Translations under genes and position numbers: made by a program | Origin: Spirosoma spitsbergense DSM 19989 | Lineage (GTDB): Bacteria; Bacteroidota; Bacteroidia; Cytophagales; Spirosomataceae | DNA length: 44,467 bases | Reading direction: 5' to 3' | Assembly: GCF_000374085.1 (NCBI RefSeq) | Contig: NZ_KB893580.1 | Coordinates: forward strand, 1-44,467 | Shown: positions 14,869-21,974 of the stretch, in pieces | Layout of the letters: each line of letters starts with the position of its first letter | Position numbering within the stretch: position 1 is the first letter of the stretch | The notes under the pieces: model-generated | Seen by the model: only the letters and a program-made list of their open reading frames with translations | The model's database searches: none | What the model was told of the DNA's origin: nothing

Positions 14869-17136
14869 TTACGCGGTCTGCTTCATCCGAATGATGTTCA
14901 GCGCAGCACCCGCTTTGAACCACTCGATTTGGCCTTCATTGTAGGTATGATTGACCGGAAACTCATCTTCCGTACCATCGGCATGATGCAGTACGATTTC
15001 CAGCGGGCGGCCCGGTGCAAACTCTGTCAGGCCGTTGATTTCGATGGTGTCGTCTTCCTGTACTTTGTCGTAATCGGCCGGGTTGGCAAACGTCAGCGCC
15101 AGCATGCCCTGTTTTTTCAGGTTCGTTTCGTGAATCCGGGCGAATGAGCGCACCAGAATGGCCCGCACGCCGAGGAAACGGGGTTCCATGGCCGCGTGTT
15201 CGCGGGAGGAACCTTCGCCGTAGTTCTCATCCCCAACCACGATGGAGCCAACCCCGGCGGCTTTGTACGCCCGCTGCACGGCCGGTACTTCGCCATACTC
15301 ACCCGTTAGCTGATTCTTCACGGTGTTGGTCTTCTCGTTGTAGAAGTTCACCGCGCCAATCAGCATGTTGTTGGAAATATTATCGAGGTGACCCCGGTAT
15401 TTGAGCCAGGGACCCGCCATCGAGATATGGTCGGTGGTACACTTGCCTTTGGCTTTGATGAGCAGTTTCAAGCCCGTCAGGTCCGTACCCTCCCATGCCT
15501 TGAACGGCTCCAGAAGCTGGAGACGGTCAGACGTGGGCGACACGATAACCTGAACTCCCGAACCATCCTGGGCGGGTGCCTGATACCCGGCATCGTCAAC
15601 GGCGTACCCTTTCACCGGCTGCTCGATACCCTGTGGCTCATCGAGTTTCACCTGCTCCCCGTCTTCGTTGGTCAGGGTGTCGGTCATAGGGTTGAACGTC
15701 AGATCACCGGCGATTACCAGGGCCGTCACGATTTCGGGCGACGCCACGAAGGCGTGGGTGCTGGCATTTCCGTCGTTCCGCTTGGCGAAGTTCCGGTTAA
15801 ACGAGGTAATGATCGAGTTCTTGCGGGTTGGATCGTCCATGTGCCGTGCCCACTGCCCAATGCAGGGACCACAGGCGTTGGCCAGCACGACCCCACCAAT
15901 TTGCTCGAAGGTATCGAGTAATCCGTCGCGTTCGGCGGTAAACCGGACCAGTTCAGAACCGGGCGTTACCGTAAATTCCGCTTTGGCTTTCAGGTTTTTG
16001 GCCGTTGCCTGAGCCGCTACCGAGGCCGAGCGGGTCATATCTTCGTAGCTGGAGTTGGTACAGGAACCAATCAGGCCTACTTCCAGCGTGGTGGGCCAGT
16101 TGTTTTCCTTTACTGCTTTGGCAAAGTTCGACAGCGGCCAGGCCAGATCGGGCGTGAATGGTCCGTTTACGTGTGGTTCCAGTTCCGACAGGTTAATCTC
16201 AATCAGTTGGTCGTAATATTGAGCGGGATCGGCATAGACTTCTTCATCGGCCCGCAGATTTGCTCTTACCTCCCCGGCAGCGTCCGCAATTTCGGTCCGG
16301 CTGGTAGCCCGCAGGTAGTCGCCCATTTTTTCGTCGTACGCGAAAATAGACGTGGTTGCCCCAATTTCGGCGCCCATGTTGCAAATGGTTCCTTTACCGG
16401 TAGCCGACAGGCTCTCGGCTCCTTCGCCAAAATACTCGACGATGCAGCCCGTTCCGCCTTTCACGGTCAGGATACCCGCTACCCGCAGGATAACGTCTTT
16501 GGCCGATGCCCAGCCGCTCAGTTTGCCGGTTAGTTTGATGCCAATGAGTTTCGGCATTTTCAGTTCCCAGGCCAGCCCCGCCATGACGTCGCAGGCATCA
16601 GCACCACCCACACCGATGGCAATCATACCCAGACCACCCGCGTTCGGCGTGTGCGAATCCGTACCAATCATCATCCCACCAGGAAAGGCGTAGTTTTCCA
16701 GTACGACCTGGTGAATGATACCGGCCCCGGGTTTCCAGAAACCGATACCGTATTTGTCAGAGATGGACGCCAGAAAGTCGTAGACCTCCTTGTTTTTGCT
16801 TTTAGCGACATCCAGATCTTTATCCGCGCCTACTTCAGCCTGAATCAGGTGGTCGCAATGCACGGTGGAGGGAACGGCTACCTGCGGCCGACCCGCCTGC
16901 ATAAACTGCAGCAGGGCCATCTGGGCCGTAGCATCCTGCATGGCTACGCGGTCGGGAGCAAAGTCCACGTAGGCTTTACCCCGCTCGAATGCCTGGGTAG
17001 TAGCCCCGGAAAAAAGGTGACTATATAAAATTTTCTCCGACAGGGTCAGCGGTTTACCCACTGCCTTTCGGGCTGCTTCTACACGTTCGCCAAGGGTTGC
17101 GTATACGCGCCGAATCATGTCTACATCAAAGGCCAT
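14869..17136 (-). CDS. acn: Aconitate hydratase
   Basis: 755-residue [4Fe-4S] enzyme of the TCA cycle (citrate to isocitrate). I start it at [19 protein letters not shown] (17136), which gives the usual Bacteroidota length. The frame is open 50 codons further upstream but that part is unconserved. Visible: [31 protein letters not shown], the first cluster cysteine in [13 protein letters not shown], and the other two in [11 protein letters not shown]. The C-terminal swivel domain has [18 protein letters not shown]. It belongs to the mitochondrial-type aconitase branch. A minus-strand TAATTTTG (17220-17227) is a possible -7 element. Confidence 0.96.
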   Translation of the reverse strand: MAFDVDMIRRVYATLGERVEAARKAVGKPLTLSEKILYSHLFSGATTQAFERGKAYVDFAPDRVAMQDATAQMALLQFMQAGRPQVAVPSTVHCDHLIQAEVGADKDLDVAKSKNKEVYDFLASISDKYGIGFWKPGAGIIHQVVLENYAFPGGMMIGTDSHTPNAGGLGMIAIGVGGADACDVMAGLAWELKMPKLIGIKLTGKLSGWASAKDVILRVAGILTVKGGTGCIVEYFGEGAESLSATGKGTICNMGAEIGATTSIFAYDEKMGDYLRATSRTEIADAAGEVRANLRADEEVYADPAQYYDQLIEINLSELEPHVNGPFTPDLAWPLSNFAKAVKENNWPTTLEVGLIGSCTNSSYEDMTRSASVAAQATAKNLKAKAEFTVTPGSELVRFTAERDGLLDTFEQIGGVVLANACGPCIGQWARHMDDPTRKNSIITSFNRNFAKRNDGNASTHAFVASPEIVTALVIAGDLTFNPMTDTLTNEDGEQVKLDEPQGIEQPVKGYAVDDAGYQAPAQDGSGVQVIVSPTSDRLQLLEPFKAWEGTDLTGLKLLIKAKGKCTTDHISMAGPWLKYRGHLDNISNNMLIGAVNFYNEKTNTVKNQLTGEYGEVPAVQRAYKAAGVGSIVVGDENYGEGSSREHAAMEPRFLGVRAILVRSFARIHETNLKKQGMLALTFANPADYDKVQEDDTIEINGLTEFAPGRPLEIVLHHADGTEDEFPVNHTYNEGQIEWFKAGAALNIIRMKQTA

Positions 17137-17452
17137 AACTAACAGGAATAACAGGTTACTGAATGAACACTCTATTGGTAAAACCACCCGTATCAGAAAA
17201 ATCGGTTCGGGTGGCGGGTCAAAATTAGAAGATTCTGACTCGTTTTGGAAATATTCTGCCAAATGGATGATAATCCGGGGCAACATGGTCCCCAGTTAGC
17301 TGATTTTAGTGCATTTACCCGTTTTTATTGTCGCATAGGTAAAGAAACAGGAGCCATTGTCAAACTATAAGTCGTATAACCCGTTTACGAATAGTGGTCT
17401 AACTAACTTGATCCTACGTTGTTATCATACTAATTTTAACCCCTGAACGCTC
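17137..17452. other. Divergent intergenic region, aconitase / first CHRD gene
   Basis: 316 bases between two divergent starts. The minus strand carries TAATTTTG at 17220-17227 (exact TAnnTTTG), but no TTG at the right -33 spacing. For the plus-strand CHRD gene I see only AT-rich sequence and no clear consensus promoter. No small gene or RNA recognised. Confidence 0.4.
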
Positions 17453-17890
17453 ATGAAAAAAATAAGCCTTTTATCCGTTGCGGCCCTATTGGTCCTGGGC
17501 CTTGTTGGTTTATCGTTTAAAAATGCCCCAAAAGCCATGGTTTCGTTGACAGCTACCCTGAACGGGGCCAGCGAGAAGCCGAATCCAACGCCTTCAACCG
17601 CTACCGGCACCTTCGAGGGTGAGTTGAACACGACTACCCGGGTTTTGAGTTATACGGTCACCTATCAGGGATTTACCCCAACGATGGGACACCTGCACAA
17701 GATAACGAAAGCCGACGGCACGGGTGGTGTCGATGTGGCGTTTAAATCGGTTACCAGTCCCATTACGGGCACTACGGCAGCTTTGGCTCAGTCGAAAATA
17801 GATAGCATGATGAATGGGTTCTATTATGTCAATCTACATTCGGCAGCCTACCCGGCGGGCGAAATTCGGGGAAATATCAAAAAGAAATAA
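17453..17890 (+). CDS. Secreted CHRD-domain protein (one domain)
   Basis: 145 residues. A signal peptide (MKKISLLSVAALLVLGLVGLSF) is followed by a single CHRD domain, first described in chordin. Cues in order: LTATLNGASEKPNP, TGTFEGEL, TRVLSYTVTYQGF, MGHLHKITKADGTGGVDVAF, a SPITGTT segment, and FYYVNLHSAAYPAGEIRGNI at the C-terminus. There is no lipobox cysteine, so it is probably released into the periplasm or outside. It is a paralogue of two other genes within 3 kb. The bacterial CHRD domain's function is not established. Confidence 0.92.
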   Translation: MKKISLLSVAALLVLGLVGLSFKNAPKAMVSLTATLNGASEKPNPTPSTATGTFEGELNTTTRVLSYTVTYQGFTPTMGHLHKITKADGTGGVDVAFKSVTSPITGTTAALAQSKIDSMMNGFYYVNLHSAAYPAGEIRGNIKKK

Positions 17891-17931
17891 GTTCAGCTGC
17901 TACCAGTCTGTTAGTGTGCGCAGTTGCCAGC

Positions 17932-17946
17932 CTGTCTGACAGACAG
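17932..17946. terminator. Small perfect palindrome after the first CHRD gene
   Basis: CTGTCTG-A-CAGACAG, 42 bases past the stop codon. It is a weak hairpin without a T-run directly after it, so terminator function is only possible. Confidence 0.3.
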
Positions 17947-18092
17947 ATTTGGTGTAAAAGGTGCTTTTTCTTCTGACAAATTTGCGTAAAAAGCCGCTTT
18001 TCAAAAACCAAAACAGTTATATCCGGTTTATCAACTGACACCAGCACAGTAGCTGGCATCAGTTACACTTGTTATACTCATTATCAACTGTT

Positions 18093-18551
18093 ATGAAAAA
18101 AAGTAAAATTCTCTCCGTTGCTGCGCTCCTGGCACTGGGCCTGATTGGTTCGTCCTGTAGTAAGAGCGACAACCCGGTTACGTTATCAACACCGACTGTA
18201 GCCGTGTTAACGGCAACCATTAACGGGGCGAACGAGAAGCCAACGTCGACCACATCGACAGCCGTGGGTTCTTTTGTCGGAAATCTGAATACGACTACCC
18301 GGGTGATGAGTTACACGGTTACCTATTCTGGTCTGACGCCTACCGCAGGGCACTTACACCGGATCAATGCTACTAATGGTACAGGCCAGGTTGACATTAC
18401 ATTCCCATCGTTGACAAGCCCTATTATTGGCACAACCTCAGCGCTGGCTCAATCGAAAGTGGACAGTTTGGTGGGTGGCTTTTATTATGCCAACCTGCAC
18501 ACAACAGCGTATCCAGGCGGAGAGATCCGGGGCGATATAAAGAAGAACTAA
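18093..18551 (+). CDS. CHRD-domain lipoprotein (one domain)
   Basis: 152 residues from the start MKKSKILSVAALLALGLIGSSC. The frame runs 8 codons further upstream, but this start gives a clean lipoprotein signal, with lipobox LIGSS-C at about residue 19-20. The single CHRD domain has LTATINGANEKPTS, TRVMSYTVTYSGL, AGHLHRINATNGTGQVDITF, SPIIGTT and FYYANLHTTAYPGGEIRGDI. It lies 202 bases after the first CHRD gene. The two share a similar signal sequence and are recent paralogues. Probably anchored in the outer membrane, facing the periplasm or outside. Confidence 0.92.
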   Translation: MKKSKILSVAALLALGLIGSSCSKSDNPVTLSTPTVAVLTATINGANEKPTSTTSTAVGSFVGNLNTTTRVMSYTVTYSGLTPTAGHLHRINATNGTGQVDITFPSLTSPIIGTTSALAQSKVDSLVGGFYYANLHTTAYPGGEIRGDIKKN

Positions 18552-18580
18552 TACCCGCACGTTCTATTTTTCAGACGTGC

Positions 18581-18638
18581 ATCCGAACAAAAGAAAGGCC
18601 CATCCGGAATTCCGGATGGGCCTTTCTTTTGTTCGGAT
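18581..18638. terminator. Perfect 58-bp palindrome, bidirectional terminator
   Basis: 29-base arms 18581-18609 and 18610-18638 are exactly complementary with no spacer (centre GGAATTCC). The stem is GC-rich in the middle, with A-rich then T-rich ends, ideal for termination both ways. It lies between the second CHRD gene (plus) and the convergent hsp20 gene (minus). Confidence 0.85.
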
Positions 18639-18648
18639 TTCCACTAGA

Positions 18649-19119
18649 CTACCCAACAGTAATCGTTTGGGCAGGCACGTTGGTTGCCGGATTTTTTGGT
18701 AATGTAATCTTCAGGATACCATCGGTATAGGTAGCCGATATACTTTCTATCAGCACTTTATTGTTCAGTTTGAATGATCGCTCAAACGAATGGGTACTGA
18801 ATTCCTGGTAGGTGGTATTGCCCGTTTCCGTTTTTCCGGCGGAGTCGGGGGCGTACGAAATAGTCAATACGTCGTCTTTAACGGTTAGTGACACCTTTTC
18901 TTTAACGAGTCCGGCTGCGTACAGGGCAATTACATACTCGGTGTCGGTTTCCTCGATATTAACCGGGGGCCGGTGCGCTCCCCAGGCACGATGGCCTCTT
19001 CCGCCAAATGTACCCCGGCCAAAGGCGGGTCCACCCCAGGAGCCGCCAAATTTGCTGCGTCCGCCCCAGGAGCCACAGCCTCCTTTATGTTCTGATTCGA
19101 ATGCTTGTTTGTTATACAT
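18649..19119 (-). CDS. Small heat-shock protein (Hsp20/α-crystallin) with Gly/aromatic-rich N-terminus
   Basis: 156-residue ATP-independent holdase. The α-crystallin domain spans ~50-148: PPVNIEETDTEYVIALYAAGLVKE, VSLTVKDDVLTISYAP, FERSFKLNNKV, and ISATYTDGILKITLPK, which is the sHSP signature. A C-terminal ITV anchors oligomers. Residues ~12-47 are unusual: dense in Gly, Trp, Phe and Arg (GGCGSWGGRSKFGGSWGG and following), where sHSPs usually have a hydrophobic helical arm. The gene follows a small membrane-protein gene with a 48-base gap on the same strand, so they probably share a transcript. Confidence 0.93.
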   Translation of the reverse strand: MYNKQAFESEHKGGCGSWGGRSKFGGSWGGPAFGRGTFGGRGHRAWGAHRPPVNIEETDTEYVIALYAAGLVKEKVSLTVKDDVLTISYAPDSAGKTETGNTTYQEFSTHSFERSFKLNNKVLIESISATYTDGILKITLPKNPATNVPAQTITVG

Positions 19120-19167
19120 GGTTGTTTGTGTTTACTTGTTCTCGATTTGTTGTTTACTGATGTTACT

Positions 19168-19431
19168 TTAACGGATGGCGATAACCCGGTCAAAATGACC
19201 GGTGCTTCTACCAGAATGATAGGCAGGGTTATCGATGGCTATGATATTGGCCTGCTGCCAGCCACCGCGCTCCATCCGCCCGAATGCCCGACCCATTAGC
19301 CGTGGCCCTACTACCCGGACCAGCAGGACAAGGCCCATGCCAACGAGCAAAAATTTCACGACGAGTGACAGCAGAAACAGGGCCAGTCCGGCCACTACGG
19401 CGACACCGGCAATTCTCCAGATGATGTTCAT
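19168..19431 (-). CDS. Small membrane protein, unknown, upstream of hsp20
   Basis: 87 residues from the start MNIIWRIAGVAVVAGLALFLLSL. The frame is open 36 codons upstream, but that part is basic and unconserved-looking, so I use 19431. A long hydrophobic stretch at residues ~4-41 could be one or two membrane passes. A basic loop follows (GPRLMGRAFGRMERGGWQQ), then a soluble tail that ends RVIAIR. I do not recognise the family. Being first in a likely operon with hsp20, it may belong to a membrane or heat stress response (inference). Confidence 0.6.
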   Translation of the reverse strand: MNIIWRIAGVAVVAGLALFLLSLVVKFLLVGMGLVLLVRVVGPRLMGRAFGRMERGGWQQANIIAIDNPAYHSGRSTGHFDRVIAIR

Positions 19432-19774
19432 GTTATTTAACTGTTTATGATTTATAACCAGGCCCGGCCTGACCAGAGGTGATTCAATGCAGCGCAACAA
19501 ACGACGGAAAATCCAATCTTTTTTTTTCGTTGCATTCACTTCTGTTTCGGGGCTTCAGAAAGGATGACGGATGAGCGGGTGCTTTTACTTTAAAAATAAA
19601 TAACTTTTTTTTCAGGCATCGACACAACCCTTCCGGTAGCTCCTGCGTACGTACTGGTAAGCTTTTACTTTTTTTGAACAAAACAGATTTACAGCATCTT
19701 TACCCATCAAATTAAAGCTGGGTAAGCCGGGTGGCTTACTCCGTACTATTTTCACTACTAATCACTTAAATCAC
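19432..19774. other. AT-rich divergent intergenic region with an 80-bp spaced repeat
   Basis: 343 bases between the small membrane protein/hsp20 operon and the third CHRD gene. It contains two copies of GCTTTTACTTT at 19581-19591 and 19661-19671, exactly 80 bases apart, on the CHRD strand. No exact TAnnTTTG promoter is seen (TACTTTTTTTG is close). No coding frame is convincing. Confidence 0.4.
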
Positions 19775-20575
19775 ATGAACAAAGTTTCTACGCTCCTGTC
19801 CTTCGCAGTACTGATCTCCTTATCAGTTACCCTTCTCAGTTGTAATGACCACCGCACTTTCCCGGCTGATGCAAAAATCCAGTTGGTGTCTACCCTGAGT
19901 GGAGCGGCCGAAAAACCCAACTCCGTCAGTTCCGCAGCGTCGGGCTCGTTTGTTGGGGTGATTGACCGGGCTACCCGCGTACTGAGTTACACGGTTATCT
20001 ATTCCGGGCTGACCCCCGTAGCGGGGCACCTGCACCGCGTTACGGCGGCTAATGGTACAGGTGGCGTCGAGATTCCGTTTTCGGGACTGGCTTCGCCCAT
20101 TATCGGCACGGCTACCCTGGCCACATCGACCCGGGTCGACAGCCTGATTAATGGTTTTTACTATGCCAATCTGCACACAACGGCGAATCCGGGTGGCGAA
20201 ATCCGGGGTAATGTTCGGGTGAACGGGCCTATCCAGCTGACCGCTACGATGAACGGAGCCGCTGAGAAGCCCACGCCGAATGCTTCAACCGCTACGGGTG
20301 CCTTTAAAGGCGTTATCGACCCGTCGACCCGCGTACTGAGTTATACCGTTACCTATTCGGGGCTAACACCCACGGCGGGACACCTGCACCGAATCAATGC
20401 CGCTAATGGTACAGGACCGGTTGAGATTCCATTCCCTGGCCTGGCTTCGCCCATTATCGGCACGACAACCCTGACCACTGCCGGACGAGTGGACAGTTTG
20501 TTCAATGGCTATTACTATTCCAACCTGCACACGACCGTCTATCCAGCAGGTGAAATCCGGGGCGATATCAAGTAA
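19775..20575 (+). CDS. CHRD-domain lipoprotein (two tandem domains)
   Basis: 266 residues. The lipoprotein signal is MNKVSTLLSFAVLISLSVTLLSC (lipobox LLS-C at residue 23). Two CHRD domains follow at about 38-150 and 155-266. Each has a (T/S)LSGAAEKP or TMNGAAEKP start, a TRVLSYTV strand, a GLTP-x-AGHLHR core, an ASPIIGT segment, and a final NLHTT…GGEIRG or NLHTT…AGEIRG. The two domains are nearly the same, pointing to intragenic duplication. Together with the two upstream single-domain genes this gives four CHRD domains in about 3.1 kb. Function unknown. Confidence 0.92.
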   Translation: MNKVSTLLSFAVLISLSVTLLSCNDHRTFPADAKIQLVSTLSGAAEKPNSVSSAASGSFVGVIDRATRVLSYTVIYSGLTPVAGHLHRVTAANGTGGVEIPFSGLASPIIGTATLATSTRVDSLINGFYYANLHTTANPGGEIRGNVRVNGPIQLTATMNGAAEKPTPNASTATGAFKGVIDPSTRVLSYTVTYSGLTPTAGHLHRINAANGTGPVEIPFPGLASPIIGTTTLTTAGRVDSLFNGYYYSNLHTTVYPAGEIRGDIK

Positions 20576-20596
20576 ACGGACAATGTTCATTTCAAT

Positions 20597-20640
20597 AAAA
20601 AGACAATCCCTGTCCGTTGATGGACAGGGATTGTCTTTTT
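20597..20640 (+). terminator. Intrinsic terminator after the two-domain CHRD gene
   Basis: The 19-base arms 20597-20615 and 20622-20640 are perfectly complementary around a 6-base loop, and the 3' arm ends in TTTTT. It lies 22 bases past the stop codon. Confidence 0.9.
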
Positions 20641-20789
20641 ATGGGGGCTACCAGTCTTTGCGCTTTTTTGTCCGTTGGGTTCTATGGCGAATTTCACTTA
20701 CCTATCAACAACTCGCCCGGCCATTCGTTTATCCATTAACACAACCAGGCCTGTAGTGGCCATCTGCTACCCAAAACTACCGGTTCATT

Positions 20790-21911
20790 ATGTCGAAACG
20801 CAAGCGTTATCGCTCCGCCGAAAAAACCCTCGGCACTTCTCCCGGCACTCTAACGTATGTAGGAGCGGATATCGAACATGCCATCAAAATCAAGCGTATC
20901 GAGTATAATGCCACCGATTACCGAATCGATAGCAGCAGTAAGTTAAGTGCCTGTCAACTCCCTTCCCTCCAAACGCCTTACATACACTGGATTGATGTGG
21001 ATGGCATTCATGAACCAAAAGTAGTGGCGGCCCTGGGTCAACAATACCACCTGCACGCCCTACTGCTGGAAGATGTACTCAATACAGAGCAGAAGCCCAA
21101 GATTGATTTGTACGATGAAACGCCCCTGAGTACTAAAGAGGGCGCCCAGCCAGGTAGTCAGGTCGTTTTCGTCACCATGAAGATGATCCATCATAGTATT
21201 CAGCACCAGGAAATTGACGTAGAGCATATCAGCTTCGTACTGGGGACCAACTTCCTGATTTCCTTTCAGGAAGAGCGCACCAGGGATATGTTCGAGCCGA
21301 TTATCGAACGGATTAAAGCGTCGTCGGGCAAAACCCGGCGTAATGGCCCCGACTACTTACTGTACGCGCTGATGGATGTTATCATCGACCACTACTTCCT
21401 GATTACGGAACGGATTGGCGATAAGATGGATGAAATGGAAGAGCAACTGGTGCAGGAACGCGCTAACCAGCAGACGCTGGCAACCCTCTACACGCTGAAA
21501 CGCGAACTGGCCTTTATCCGCCGAACCATTTATCCGGTACGGGACATCCTCGGCACGCTGCTCCGCGAAGAGTCGGACCTTATCCAGCGCAACACCCTGC
21601 CCTACCTGCGCGACCTGGCCGACCATATCAGTCAGGTCATTGAAACCCAGGAGTCGTACAGGGAACTCATTGCAGGCCTGATGGATGTGTATTATTCGAT
21701 TGTAAACAACCGGATGAACTCGGTCATGAAAACGCTTACTATTGTATCGGCCATTTTTATTCCGCTGACATTCATTGTTGGTGTGTACGGCATGAATTTC
21801 GAGTTTATGCCCGAACTAAAGAGCCCACACGGGTATTTTTACACCTGGGCCGTAATGGCGATTATTGCCATCGGTGAAATTATTTACTTCAAACGCCGTG
21901 GCTGGATGTAA
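20790..21911 (+). CDS. corA: CorA-type magnesium/cobalt transporter
   Basis: 373-residue inner-membrane cation channel of the CorA/MIT family. The soluble N-terminal domain includes WIDVDGIHEPKVVAALGQQYHLHALLLEDVLN (~72-103). It is followed by a long helical stalk (ERIGDKMDEMEEQLVQ) and two C-terminal transmembrane helices (~312-332 and ~348-366). The selectivity motif is YGMNF at 331-335. The final basic tail is FKRRGWM. It stands alone, with a hairpin terminator before it and the MurF-Alr gene 63 bases after it on the same strand. Confidence 0.95.
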   Translation: MSKRKRYRSAEKTLGTSPGTLTYVGADIEHAIKIKRIEYNATDYRIDSSSKLSACQLPSLQTPYIHWIDVDGIHEPKVVAALGQQYHLHALLLEDVLNTEQKPKIDLYDETPLSTKEGAQPGSQVVFVTMKMIHHSIQHQEIDVEHISFVLGTNFLISFQEERTRDMFEPIIERIKASSGKTRRNGPDYLLYALMDVIIDHYFLITERIGDKMDEMEEQLVQERANQQTLATLYTLKRELAFIRRTIYPVRDILGTLLREESDLIQRNTLPYLRDLADHISQVIETQESYRELIAGLMDVYYSIVNNRMNSVMKTLTIVSAIFIPLTFIVGVYGMNFEFMPELKSPHGYFYTWAVMAIIAIGEIIYFKRRGWM

Positions 21912-21974
21912 ATGAATGATGAATGATTTACAAAAAGAATTGTCGTCATCATTTGGTCAACCCTGCTTTCTGAC

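Noticed and set aside
17137..17286. 50-codon N-terminal extension of aconitase
   Set aside because: The extension is unlike aconitase, and the internal start gives the normal family length (755) and N-terminus ([10 protein letters not shown]).
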